From an uncultured Blautia sp. (GTDB lineage: Bacteria; Bacillota; Clostridia; Lachnospirales; Lachnospiraceae), in contig NZ_CANTKB010000006.1 in assembly GCF_947654165.1 (NCBI RefSeq), positions 1-64,000 of the forward strand: DNA of 64,000 nucleotides. Reading direction: 5' to 3'. Numbering within the stretch: the stretch's first letter is position 1; each line of letters begins with the position of its first letter. The position numbers and the translations under genes are program-made. Under the pieces are notes generated by a model. The model had not been told where the DNA came from and ran no database searches. It saw only the letters and a program-made list of their open reading frames with translations. Below, one piece after another: positions 26,389 through 34,423 of the stretch.

Positions 26389-27900
26389 ATGCAGGGATTT
26401 ACAGTCATTGACTTAATCATTTTAATTGTTTATCTGGCAGCCGTTTTATTTGCCGGACTTCATTTCGCAAAAAAGGAAATGAAGGGAAAAGAGTATTTCA
26501 AAGGAGACGGCACAGTGCCGTGGTGGGTTACCTCAGTATCTATTTTTGCAACCTTGTTAAGCCCGATTTCTTTCCTGTCTCTGGCAGGAAACTCCTATGC
26601 AGGAACCTGGATCATGTGGTTTGCACAGCTTGGTATGCTGCTGGCAATTCCAATAACCATTCGTTTTTTCCTGCCAATTTACAGCAAACTGGATATTGAT
26701 ACTGCTTATCATTATCTGGAACTGCGTTTTAACAGCAAGGGACTCCGTGTTCTTGGTGCAGTCATGTTCATTGTATACCAGATTGGACGTATGTCTATTA
26801 TCATGTATCTTCCATGTATGGTACTTTCCAGTCTGATGGGAATCAATGTAAATATTCTGATTGTTATCATGGGTGTAATTGCTATTATTTATTCTTATAC
26901 AGGCGGTTTGAAATCTGTACTCTGGACAGACTTTATCCAGGGCTCTGTACTTCTGATCGGTGTTACCTTTGGTCTGTTTTTCCTGCTGGCACACATTGAC
27001 GGTGGAATCGGAGCAATCTTCCATGAGTTTACAGCAGGTCATAAATTCCTTGCAGAAGACCAGCCAATATTTAATCCAAATATCTTAAAAGACAGTGTAT
27101 TTCTGTTGATTGTGGGTGCAGGATTTAATACCATGGGTTCTTATGTATCCAGCCAGGATATTGTACAGCGTTTTACAACAACTACAGACAGAAAAAAACT
27201 GAACAAAATGATGCTTGCAAATGGTGCATTATCCATTTTCATTGCAACCGTATTTTACTTAATCGGAACAGGATTACATGTATTCTATAATGTACAGGGA
27301 AATCAGCTTCCTCCTGCAGCACAGCAGGATCAGATTTTTGCATCCTGGATTGCATTTGAGCTTCCTGTAGGTATTACAGGTCTCCTTCTTGCCGCAATCT
27401 ATGCAGCAGCACAGTCTACACTGTCTACAGGCTTGAACTCTGTGGCATCCAGTTGGACACTGGACATTCAGGAACGTCTTTCTAAGAAAGAATTAAGCTT
27501 TGAAAAACAGACAAAGATCGGTCAGTATGTATCTTTGATTGTTGGTATTTTTGCAATTGTTGTAGCTGTTGTACTGGCAAATGGCGGTGTTAAATCTGCT
27601 TATGAATGGTTCAACGGATTTATGGGTCTGGTACTTGGTATTCTGATCGGAACTTTTATTTTGGGAGCTTTTACAAAAGTTGCAAATACATTTGGAGCAA
27701 CTCTGGCTTTCATTGCAGCATCCGCAGTTATGGTTTATATCAAATATTTTATACCGGCAGGTGAAGTGTCCATTTGGTCCTACTCTATTATCTCTATTGT
27801 CGTTTCACTGGTAGTAGGTATTCCTGCAAGTATTATCTGGAGAAAGGTAAAAGGAGATAATTCAAAACCTGCTCCATATACAACTATTTATAAAAATTAA
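26389..27900 (+). CDS. Sodium:solute symporter, probable sialic acid transporter (SSS family)
   Basis: 503 residues with about 13 hydrophobic segments. SSS hallmarks: GRVPWWVTSVSIFATLLSPISFL-like region near 45-70 (here GTVPWWVTS), YSYTGGLKSVLWTDFIQG, and SSTLSTGLNSVASSW-like QSTLSTGLNSVASS with the sodium-site serines. It lies between nanA and yhcH, so sialic acid is the expected substrate, as for bacterial SiaT/NanT-type symporters. It gives this locus two independent importers. Confidence 0.9.
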   Translation: MQGFTVIDLIILIVYLAAVLFAGLHFAKKEMKGKEYFKGDGTVPWWVTSVSIFATLLSPISFLSLAGNSYAGTWIMWFAQLGMLLAIPITIRFFLPIYSKLDIDTAYHYLELRFNSKGLRVLGAVMFIVYQIGRMSIIMYLPCMVLSSLMGINVNILIVIMGVIAIIYSYTGGLKSVLWTDFIQGSVLLIGVTFGLFFLLAHIDGGIGAIFHEFTAGHKFLAEDQPIFNPNILKDSVFLLIVGAGFNTMGSYVSSQDIVQRFTTTTDRKKLNKMMLANGALSIFIATVFYLIGTGLHVFYNVQGNQLPPAAQQDQIFASWIAFELPVGITGLLLAAIYAAAQSTLSTGLNSVASSWTLDIQERLSKKELSFEKQTKIGQYVSLIVGIFAIVVAVVLANGGVKSAYEWFNGFMGLVLGILIGTFILGAFTKVANTFGATLAFIAASAVMVYIKYFIPAGEVSIWSYSIISIVVSLVVGIPASIIWRKVKGDNSKPAPYTTIYKN

Positions 27901-27914
27901 TCGGTCATCAAATG

Positions 27915-27954
27915 TATCAGCCTGGACTTTCTCAGAGGTAAGCCCAGGCTGATA
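27915..27954 (+). promoter_or_regulatory. Intra-operon hairpin after the symporter gene
   Basis: An 11-bp perfect stem TATCAGCCTGG/CCAGGCTGATA (27915-27925 with 27944-27954), with no U-run. Probably an mRNA stability or processing element rather than a terminator, because the yhcH site (GGGAGG) follows. Confidence 0.55.
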
Positions 27955-27980
27955 GCTGTAGAAAAAGGGAGGAAACAGAG

Positions 27981-28433
27981 ATGGTATTTGGAAATATCAG
28001 AGATTTAAAGGATTATGGATACCTGGAAGAAAACGTATTAAAATGTTTTGAGTATGCAAAAAACCACGATTTATTATCATATGAAAAGGGAAGTCATGAA
28101 ATAGATGGTGACAACCTGTTTGTAAATATTGTAGAATATGAGACAACAACACCGGAAAACAGATTTTGGGAAGCACATCGTCAATATCTGGATCTGCATT
28201 TTATATTGAGAGGACCGGAGCAGATTGACGTAAATTTTATTGACAATATGGAACAGAAAGAGTTCGTGGAAAAAGATGATTTTCTTCCGTTAGAAGGAGA
28301 AAAAAACAGTCATGTAATTCTTACAGAAGGGGATTTTCTTCTCTGCTATCCCAAGGATGCACACAGAACGGCTGTACAGGTAAAGGAACCGGTAACAATT
28401 AAAAAAGCAATCTTTAAGATTAAGATAAAATAA
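27981..28433 (+). CDS. nanQ: YhcH/NanQ-family protein, probable sialic acid anomerase (copy 2)
   Basis: 150 residues, same cupin family as 22784-23239 but with little identity outside the active-site segments: WEAHRQYLDLHFILRGPEQI and LCYPKDAHRTA. Closer to the classical form than copy 1, because it keeps the EAHxxxxDLHF pattern. Placed between the symporter and nanK, consistent with presenting open-chain Neu5Ac to the lyase. Confidence 0.87.
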   Translation: MVFGNIRDLKDYGYLEENVLKCFEYAKNHDLLSYEKGSHEIDGDNLFVNIVEYETTTPENRFWEAHRQYLDLHFILRGPEQIDVNFIDNMEQKEFVEKDDFLPLEGEKNSHVILTEGDFLLCYPKDAHRTAVQVKEPVTIKKAIFKIKIK

Positions 28434-28458
28434 GGATCAGAAACAAAGGAGATGCGGA

Positions 28459-29343
28459 ATGAAAGAATATATCTGTATTGACATCGGCGGTACTTCTATT
28501 AAATATGGTGTGATTCAGGAGAACGGAGAATTTCTTACTACAGGAGAGATGCCAACACAGGCAAAGCAGTTTGGCGGTCCTGGAATCATGGAGAAGGCCA
28601 AAAAAATTATAGAGACTTTCAGGGAAACCTATCATCCTGAGGGAATTTGTATTTCTACAGCAGGAATGGTGGATTGTGAGAATGGAAGAATCACTTATGC
28701 ATCTCCCTTGATTCCCGACTACACCGGAACAGAAATCAAGAAGACACTGGAGGAACTGTATGAGATTCCCTGCGAAGTAGAAAATGATGTGAATTGTGCC
28801 GGATTGGCAGAGCACTATGCAGGGGCTTCTAAGGGAAGTAAGATCAGTGTATGCCTGACTATTGGAACAGGTATTGGTGGTGCAATCCTGATGGATGGAA
28901 AAGTATTTCACGGATTTTCGGGAAGTGGCTGTGAAGTTGGTTATATGCACCTTCCGGGCGGCGAATTTCAGGATTTGGGAGCCAGCAGTATTCTGGTAAA
29001 GAAAACAGCGGAGTATAAGAAATTGGATCCGGCATCCATTGACGGAAAGTACGTGTTTGCACAGGCAAAGCAGGGAGACGAGGACTGTATACGGGCTATC
29101 AGGGAAATGTGTGAAGTTTTAGGTATGGGAATTGCGAATATCTGTTATGTGGTAAATCCAGAGGTGGTTGTTCTGGGCGGTGGAATTATGGCTCAGAAGG
29201 AATATTTAAAAGATATGCTGCGTGAAGCCCTGGATCAGTACCTGATTCCGTCTGTGGCGGAGCATACTCGTCTTGCTTTTGCGGAGAATCAGAATCAGGC
29301 GGGAATGTTAGGTGCATTTTATCATTTCAAAGGAAAACATTGA
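28459..29343 (+). CDS. nanK: ROK-family kinase, probable N-acetylmannosamine kinase
   Basis: 294 residues. ATP-binding DIGGTSIKYG at residues 7-16, ENDVNCAGLAEH near 113-124 with the catalytic Asp, TIGTGIGGAI, and GCEVGYMHL. The zinc motif of many ROK kinases (CxCGxxGCxE) is absent; the matching region reads LPGGEFQDLGASS. Context in the nan operon makes ManNAc to ManNAc-6-P the likely reaction. The AAAGGAG site is 8 bases before the start. Confidence 0.88.
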   Translation: MKEYICIDIGGTSIKYGVIQENGEFLTTGEMPTQAKQFGGPGIMEKAKKIIETFRETYHPEGICISTAGMVDCENGRITYASPLIPDYTGTEIKKTLEELYEIPCEVENDVNCAGLAEHYAGASKGSKISVCLTIGTGIGGAILMDGKVFHGFSGSGCEVGYMHLPGGEFQDLGASSILVKKTAEYKKLDPASIDGKYVFAQAKQGDEDCIRAIREMCEVLGMGIANICYVVNPEVVVLGGGIMAQKEYLKDMLREALDQYLIPSVAEHTRLAFAENQNQAGMLGAFYHFKGKH

Positions 29344-29368
29344 AACAAGCAGGGAAAGGAGAGGAAAC

Positions 29369-30202
29369 ATGGAAGGATACGAAAAAAATATTATTCCGCA
29401 TATTGAAGCGATTTACGGAAATTTTACACCATTAGAAAAAACAATTGCAGATTTTTTTATTCATAACGAAGAAAAGATAGACTTATCTTCTAAAAGTGTG
29501 TCAAAAAAACTTTATGTATCGGAAGCCTCTCTTTCCCGGTTTGCAAAAAAATGTGGATATAAAGGATATCGGGAGTTTGTATTTCACTATGAACAGGGTG
29601 GTACAGGAACTATTACAAAACCTGCCAGCAATCATATTAAGCAGGTGTTGAACAGCTATCAGGAATTACTGAATAAAAGCTATTCTCTTATTGATGAAGA
29701 GCAGATTGACCGCATTGTGAAAATGCTGAATCAGAAAAAACGAATTTATGTTTATGGCAAGGGAAGTTCCAGTATGGTTGGAATGGAAATGAAGCTGAGG
29801 TTTATGCGAATCGGTGTGAATATTGAATCCATTACCGATACTCATATTATGAAGATGAATTCTGTGCTTTTGGATGAGGAGTGCGGAGTGATTGGAATCA
29901 GTGTCAGCGGAAAAACGGAGGAAGTCATAGATTCTCTGAAAGCAGCGAAACGATGTGGAGCTTCTGTGGTGCTTATGACCTCTCATATGGAGAAGAGATT
30001 TCAAAGTTTTTGTGATGAGGTTGTATTGTTTGCAGTAAAGGAAAATTTGGAAAGAGGAAAAGATATTTCGCCCCAGTTTCCAATTTTAGTCATGGTGGAT
30101 ATGATGTACTCTAAAATGCTGCGTTCGGAAGATTTTCGAAGAAGAGAAACGCTTCATGAATATACACTGGAAGCGTTAGATGAGAGAGAAAACAAAAGAT
30201 AA
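29369..30202 (+). CDS. MurR/RpiR-family regulator (HTH plus SIS domain) of the nan genes
   Basis: 277 residues. The N-terminal RpiR-type HTH (about 15-80, with KSVSKKLYVSEASLSRFAKKCGYKGYREF) is followed by a SIS phosphosugar-binding domain (about 125-250, with VYGKGSSSMVG and ISVSGKTEEVIDSLKAA). ATG 29369 has AAAGGAG upstream; the longer frame overlaps nanK. RpiR proteins of sialic acid loci sense ManNAc-6-P or GlcN-6-P. The GAAAGAACTTTC pair in the nagA-nanE gap is the obvious candidate operator. Confidence 0.9.
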   Translation: MEGYEKNIIPHIEAIYGNFTPLEKTIADFFIHNEEKIDLSSKSVSKKLYVSEASLSRFAKKCGYKGYREFVFHYEQGGTGTITKPASNHIKQVLNSYQELLNKSYSLIDEEQIDRIVKMLNQKKRIYVYGKGSSSMVGMEMKLRFMRIGVNIESITDTHIMKMNSVLLDEECGVIGISVSGKTEEVIDSLKAAKRCGASVVLMTSHMEKRFQSFCDEVVLFAVKENLERGKDISPQFPILVMVDMMYSKMLRSEDFRRRETLHEYTLEALDERENKR

Positions 30203-30212
30203 AAAAGTATAG

Positions 30213-30264
30213 AAACAGGGAATCATTTCATTTGTTAAATCAAAGAAACGATTCCCTGTTTTTT
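30213..30264. terminator. Terminator of the nan operon, possibly bidirectional
   Basis: Arms AAACAGGGAATC(A)TTTC and GAAACGATTCCCTGTTT around a 17-base loop, followed by TTTTTT. Lies between convergent rpiR and kduD. Confidence 0.9.
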
Positions 30265-30290
30265 AGTCTTTTAGAAGATTGAATATTTTA

Positions 30291-31091
30291 TCACGGCTGT
30301 TTTCCGATGTATGCAAGGATTCCGCCGTCTACATACAGAATGTGTCCGTTTACGAAGTTAGAAGCATCGGATGCCAGGAATACAGCAGGTCCCATAAGGT
30401 CTTCCGGATCTCCCCAGCGGGCAGCAGGAGTTTTTCCGATGATGAATTTGTCAAATGGATGTCTGGAGCCATCTTCCTGAAGCTCACGAAGAGGAGCTGT
30501 CTGAGGAGTTGCGATATAGCCAGGTCCGATACCATTACACTGAATGTTAAATTCACCGTATTCAGAAGCAATGTTCTTGGTGAGCATTTTCAGACCACCT
30601 TTTGCAGCTGCGTAAGCAGATACAGTTTCACGTCCCAGTTCACTCATCATTGAGCAGATGTTGATGATTTTTCCGTGGCCTTTTTTGATCATGCCAGGAA
30701 TAACAGCTTTTGAAACAATGAAAGGTGCATTTAAGTCAATATCTACAACCTGACGGAAATCAGCAGCACTCATTTCTGTCATAGGGATTCTTTTAATGAT
30801 TCCGGCATTGTTTACCAGAATATCAATAACACCCAGTTCTTTTTCAATGTCAGCTACCATGTTCTGTACCTGATCTTCGCAGGTAACGTCACAGATATAA
30901 CCCTTTGCTTCGATTCCTTTTTCTGCATAAGCTGCTAAAGCTTTGTCAAGATGTTCCTGACCGCGGCAATTAAATGCAATCTTAGCACCTGCTTTTGCCA
31001 GAGCTTCTGCCATAGCAAAACCGATTCCGTAAGCAGCACCTGTTACCAGAGCTACTTTTCCTTCTAATGAAAAGCTCTTCATAATATCCAT
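30291..31091 (-). CDS. kduD: SDR dehydrogenase, 2-keto-3-deoxy-D-gluconate 5-dehydrogenase / gluconate 5-dehydrogenase (KduD)
   Basis: 266 residues, a classical SDR: VTGAAYGIG (about 17-25), NNAG, NICSM, and YAAAK catalytic pair. MKSFSLEGKVALVTGAAYGIG and CNGIGPGYIATPQTAPLRE are typical of the KduD/IdnO group. It follows kduI by 26 bases, so the reaction reducing 2,5-diketo-3-deoxygluconate to KDG is most likely. AAGGAGG precedes the start. Confidence 0.9.
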   Translation of the reverse strand: MDIMKSFSLEGKVALVTGAAYGIGFAMAEALAKAGAKIAFNCRGQEHLDKALAAYAEKGIEAKGYICDVTCEDQVQNMVADIEKELGVIDILVNNAGIIKRIPMTEMSAADFRQVVDIDLNAPFIVSKAVIPGMIKKGHGKIINICSMMSELGRETVSAYAAAKGGLKMLTKNIASEYGEFNIQCNGIGPGYIATPQTAPLRELQEDGSRHPFDKFIIGKTPAARWGDPEDLMGPAVFLASDASNFVNGHILYVDGGILAYIGKQP

Positions 31092-31117
31092 GAGAGTATC
31101 CTCCTTATTTGAATTTA

Positions 31118-31981
31118 TTATTTAATATCTTTGTTAGAAACGCCGTCCATATCATCAAAGTCCTGATTTTCTCCAACCATACCCCAGATAAAGGTGTAAG
31201 CCTGAGAACCGCTTCCTGAGTGGATGGACCAGCTTGGGGAGATTACAGCTTCTTCGTTTCTCATAACAATGTGGCGTGTTTCGGTAGGTTCACCCATATA
31301 GTGCATAACAAATGCATCTTCCGGAATATCGAAGTATAAGTAAACTTCCATTCTTCTGTCATGTGTATGGCATGGCATGGTGTTCCAGACACTTCCCGGT
31401 TCCAGTTTCGTCATACCCATTACTAACTGGCAGCTTTCTACCTGTCCTGGAAGGATATATTTGCAGATCGTTCTGTGGTTAGACTGTTCCAGACATCCAA
31501 GTTCTACTTTATTCTCGTCTTTTACGATAACAACGCCTTCTTCCGGTGTTCCTTCTGGTTTGATCAGAACAGTTGGATAAGCGGTATGTGCCGGAGCACT
31601 GTTTAAGTAGAATTTAGCAGGATTTTCGGCATCATCACTTGTAAAGGAAATGTCTTTTGCACCCATACCGATATACATCCCTTCTTTGTATGCTACAGGA
31701 TATACTTTTCCGTCAATTGTGATTTTTCCGGCTCCGCCAATGTTGATAACACCCATTTCGCGTCTTTCCAGGAAGTAAGCAGCACGAAGTTCTTCTCCTG
31801 CAGTAAGTTTTAATTCTTCTTTTACCGGAGTAGCAGCACCTGTGATGATACGGTCAATGTGACTGTAAACCAGTTTGATTTCGTCAGGAGTGAAGAGATT
31901 CTGAATCAGAAATTCTTCTCTTAAACGATCTGTGGTGTAGTGTTTCACGTCTCTTGGTGATACAGCAGTTCTAAGTTCCAT
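31118..31981 (-). CDS. kduI: 5-dehydro-4-deoxy-D-glucuronate isomerase
   Basis: 287 residues, a KduI cupin protein. The zinc-binding HxHxxxxxE pattern is visible in HTHDRRMEVYLYF, with a further Glu/His in the SIHSGSGSQAYTFIWGM segment. It isomerises the unsaturated uronate released by lyases or unsaturated glucuronyl hydrolases (pectin, glycosaminoglycans). AAAGGAG upstream of the ATG. No lyase or hydrolase gene lies nearby, so the substrate arrives through other loci. Confidence 0.95.
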   Translation of the reverse strand: MELRTAVSPRDVKHYTTDRLREEFLIQNLFTPDEIKLVYSHIDRIITGAATPVKEELKLTAGEELRAAYFLERREMGVINIGGAGKITIDGKVYPVAYKEGMYIGMGAKDISFTSDDAENPAKFYLNSAPAHTAYPTVLIKPEGTPEEGVVIVKDENKVELGCLEQSNHRTICKYILPGQVESCQLVMGMTKLEPGSVWNTMPCHTHDRRMEVYLYFDIPEDAFVMHYMGEPTETRHIVMRNEEAVISPSWSIHSGSGSQAYTFIWGMVGENQDFDDMDGVSNKDIK

Positions 31982-32040
31982 TGTTTTAATCTCCTTTTCT
32001 TTAAATTTTTTTGTGAATCATGTTTTTCTGCCAAGTTTGT

Positions 32041-32053
32041 ATCTCTATCATAG
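32041..32053 (-). promoter_or_regulatory. Candidate extended -10 promoter of kduID
   Basis: On the minus strand TATGAT (32047-32052) is preceded by TGC, an extended -10. The -35 position (AAGAAA) is poor, so activator dependence on the divergent AraC protein is plausible. Confidence 0.35.
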
Positions 32054-32175
32054 CATGTTTATATTTCTGTTTCTTGTGTTTTCTTGCTGTAAATCTTGTT
32101 TATTTTGAACAAAGACGATATACTAAACTTAACGGAGTGATTTATGCGAAAAAAACAGCAAAAGAGGTGAAAAAA

Positions 32176-33054
32176 ATGGAAGTTTACAGCTCCTGTAAGA
32201 AGGCGATTGAAGTGTGTATTCAGAATCAGAGTTTTGCCATTGCTCATTTGTACCATGATGATAAACCGATGAATATGCATATTCATGACAGTTATGAATT
32301 GTATTTCTCTATTTCAGGGGGAAAACAATTTTTAATTGATAATCGTTTTTATGACATTTTGCCGGGAGATTTGTTTTTTATTAATCAATATGAGAGTCAT
32401 CATCTGACCCAGATTGACAGCCAGATTCATGAAAGAATCGTTATTTCTATACATCCGGAATTTTTGAAGAAATTAAGCTGTGAGAATGCGGATCTGAATC
32501 ATTGTTTTTCCAGCAGACCAAAAAGATTCGGACATAAGATTTCTCTCACAGAAGAAGAAAAAAGTCGTTTTCTGTATTATATTCATAAGATTTCTTCTAT
32601 TACAGGGTATGGTGCACAGCTATTGGAACAGGCGGCATTTGTGGAAATGATGGTTTTCTTGAACCGGATTTTTATTGGAAGAGAAGATGCGGCGAAGGAA
32701 TGTGAGATGCTTCCGGAAGAGAAAAGAACTAATCATACCCAGGTGGATGCTATTTTAAGCTATATCAATCAGAATATAGAGGATTCTCTTACAATTGAGG
32801 AACTTGCAGAACACTTTTTCCTGAGTGCTTCCTATCTATGCCGTATTTTTAAGGCTGCTACAGGGACAACGATCAATAAATATATTATTGCCAAGCGAAT
32901 TACACTGGCAAAGTCTCTGCTGAGTCAGGGGTATTCGGTGAATGATGCGTGTGAAAAATGTGGATTCCGTGATTACAGCAATTTTCTCAAGGCGTTTGCA
33001 AAGGCAGTGGGGATATCGCCTAAGAAGTATGCACAATATACTTCTGTGTCATGA
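32176..33054 (+). CDS. AraC-family transcriptional regulator, divergent from kduI
   Basis: 292 residues. The N-terminal cupin (PMNMHIHDSYELYFSISGG, then ILPGDLFFINQYESHHL) and a C-terminal double HTH (about 190-290, with LTIEELAEHFFLSASYLCRIFK and VNDACEKCGFRDYSNFLKAFAKAVG). ATG 32176 follows AAAGAGGTG; the frame is open from 32020, but the extra residues are hydrophobic nonsense. Divergent placement suggests control of kduID. Stop codon overlaps the open frame of the next gene but not its true start. Confidence 0.9.
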   Translation: MEVYSSCKKAIEVCIQNQSFAIAHLYHDDKPMNMHIHDSYELYFSISGGKQFLIDNRFYDILPGDLFFINQYESHHLTQIDSQIHERIVISIHPEFLKKLSCENADLNHCFSSRPKRFGHKISLTEEEKSRFLYYIHKISSITGYGAQLLEQAAFVEMMVFLNRIFIGREDAAKECEMLPEEKRTNHTQVDAILSYINQNIEDSLTIEELAEHFFLSASYLCRIFKAATGTTINKYIIAKRITLAKSLLSQGYSVNDACEKCGFRDYSNFLKAFAKAVGISPKKYAQYTSVS

Positions 33055-33125
33055 TGGAATATTCAGAAAATAGTAATATAAAAACATATATTAAATCTAA
33101 GAGATTAAAATTTTGGAGAAATGGT

Positions 33126-34106
33126 ATGGCAACGATAAAGGATATTGCAGAAAAAGCAGGTGTGACAGCAACAACAGTATCAAGAGTTATTAATAATAGG
33201 GGATATATTAGCGATGAGACAAGAAGTAAAGTATTTTCTATAATGAAAGAAATGAATTATCATCCAAATGAGGCAGCACGTGCATTATCAAAAAAACATA
33301 CAAATATTATTGGAGTGATTGTACCTCATATTACACATCCATTTTTTAGTAAGTTAATCAGCAATTTAGAAAGTGCGGCTTCTGCCAGAAATTATAAAAT
33401 TCTTCTTTGTAATTCCAAGGATCAGCCAGAAAAAGAGGCAGAGTATTTGGATATGTGTATATCTAACAAGGTCGCAGGTATTATTTTATGTAGTAAATAT
33501 GTAGATGCTGCAAAATTTAAAAAATTACATATTCCAATTATTCATTTTGAACAGGAAGAAAAAAGTGATGAATCTATAACGATTCAGTGTGATAATTATC
33601 AGGGAGGGAGGCTTGCAGCAAAGCATTTGATTGATCAGGGATGTAAAAAGCTTTTACATTTTGGAGGTGTTCTAAAAAAAGATATGCCTGCGGACAGAAG
33701 AGCGGATGGTTTTCGGGATATATGTCAAGAAGAGGGCGTGGAATCTATTGTACTGATGAGTGATCAATTGGCATATGGTTCAATGCATTACCAATCTTAT
33801 ATTGAAAAAGGGTTAAAAGAGAATGAGGGAGTAGATGGGATTTTTGCTAGCAGCGATTTGATTGCCAGTCAAGTGATTCAGGTGTGTAATGATTTGAATA
33901 TAAAAATACCGGAGCAGGTGAAACTAGTGGGATTTGATGATGTAATGATTGCAACAGTTACTACACCTACAATTACAACAATCCATCAACCAATTAAAGA
34001 GATGTCGGAACTGTCTATTGAATATATCGAAAAAAAACTAAAGGGAGAAATGATTCCATCAAATGTTTATATGCCTGTAAAGCTGATTAAAAGAAATTCT
34101 ACATAA
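33126..34106 (+). CDS. LacI-family transcriptional repressor of the alpha-glucoside/galactoside operon
   Basis: 326 residues. N-terminal LacI HTH ATIKDIAEKAGVTATTVSRVIN, hinge NEAARALSKKHTN, then a periplasmic-binding-protein-like sensor (GVIVPHITHPFFS, DNYQGGRLAAKHLI, GFDDV). ATG 33126 with GGAG upstream; the frame opens 75 bases earlier. It precedes the ABC-GH13-GH36 operon, and a repeated 17-base site lies in the gap. Confidence 0.92.
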   Translation: MATIKDIAEKAGVTATTVSRVINNRGYISDETRSKVFSIMKEMNYHPNEAARALSKKHTNIIGVIVPHITHPFFSKLISNLESAASARNYKILLCNSKDQPEKEAEYLDMCISNKVAGIILCSKYVDAAKFKKLHIPIIHFEQEEKSDESITIQCDNYQGGRLAAKHLIDQGCKKLLHFGGVLKKDMPADRRADGFRDICQEEGVESIVLMSDQLAYGSMHYQSYIEKGLKENEGVDGIFASSDLIASQVIQVCNDLNIKIPEQVKLVGFDDVMIATVTTPTITTIHQPIKEMSELSIEYIEKKLKGEMIPSNVYMPVKLIKRNST

Positions 34107-34130
34107 TTTATAAGGAAAAAAGATATAAAA

Positions 34131-34169
34131 GGGATATCAGAACAAGAGTGGTTTTGATATCTCTTTTTT
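34131..34169 (+). terminator. Terminator of the lacI gene
   Basis: A 13-bp stem (34131-34143 with 34151-34163, one wobble pair) and a T-run. Confidence 0.85.
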
Positions 34170-34177
34170 AAAAAGAA

Positions 34178-34194
34178 ATGTAAACGATAGACAT
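34178..34194. promoter_or_regulatory. Upstream LacI-type operator copy
   Basis: ATGTAAACGATAGACAT, identical at 15 of 17 positions to 34349-34365 and 171 bases upstream of it. A central CG with AT-rich flanks is common in LacI-family sites, though the dyad is imperfect. Confidence 0.55.
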
Positions 34195-34348
34195 GATAAG
34201 AAAAATAATAGTAAATTATATAAAAAAATAAAATAAAGTAGTTTTTAATTATGTGTAAATACAATTAAAGTAAAGAAAAACTCTTGTGATAATGTACAAA
34301 ACAGACAAAAAAATTTTGTTGTTATGTCATAAAATGTAAAAAATAAAT

Positions 34349-34365
34349 ATGTTAACGATTGACAT
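34349..34365. promoter_or_regulatory. LacI-type operator overlapping the -35 box
   Basis: ATGTTAACGATTGACAT. It covers the TTGACA box of the ABC operon promoter, as expected for repression by blocking RNA polymerase. Confidence 0.65.
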
Positions 34366-34387
34366 ATAAAAAAGATAAAAGTATAAT
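34359..34387 (+). promoter_or_regulatory. Sigma-A promoter of the ABC/GH operon
   Basis: Consensus TTGACA (34359-34364), a 17-base spacer and TATAAT (34382-34387). The strongest promoter in the window by eye; its need for tight repression fits the overlapping operator. Confidence 0.9.
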
Positions 34388-34423
34388 ACAATCATAAAAT
34401 AAATAGAACGAGGAGGAAAAGAA

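Noticed and set aside
32020..32175. N-terminal extension of the AraC regulator
   Set aside because: Hydrophobic and unlike the family; a better ribosome binding site lies before ATG 32176.
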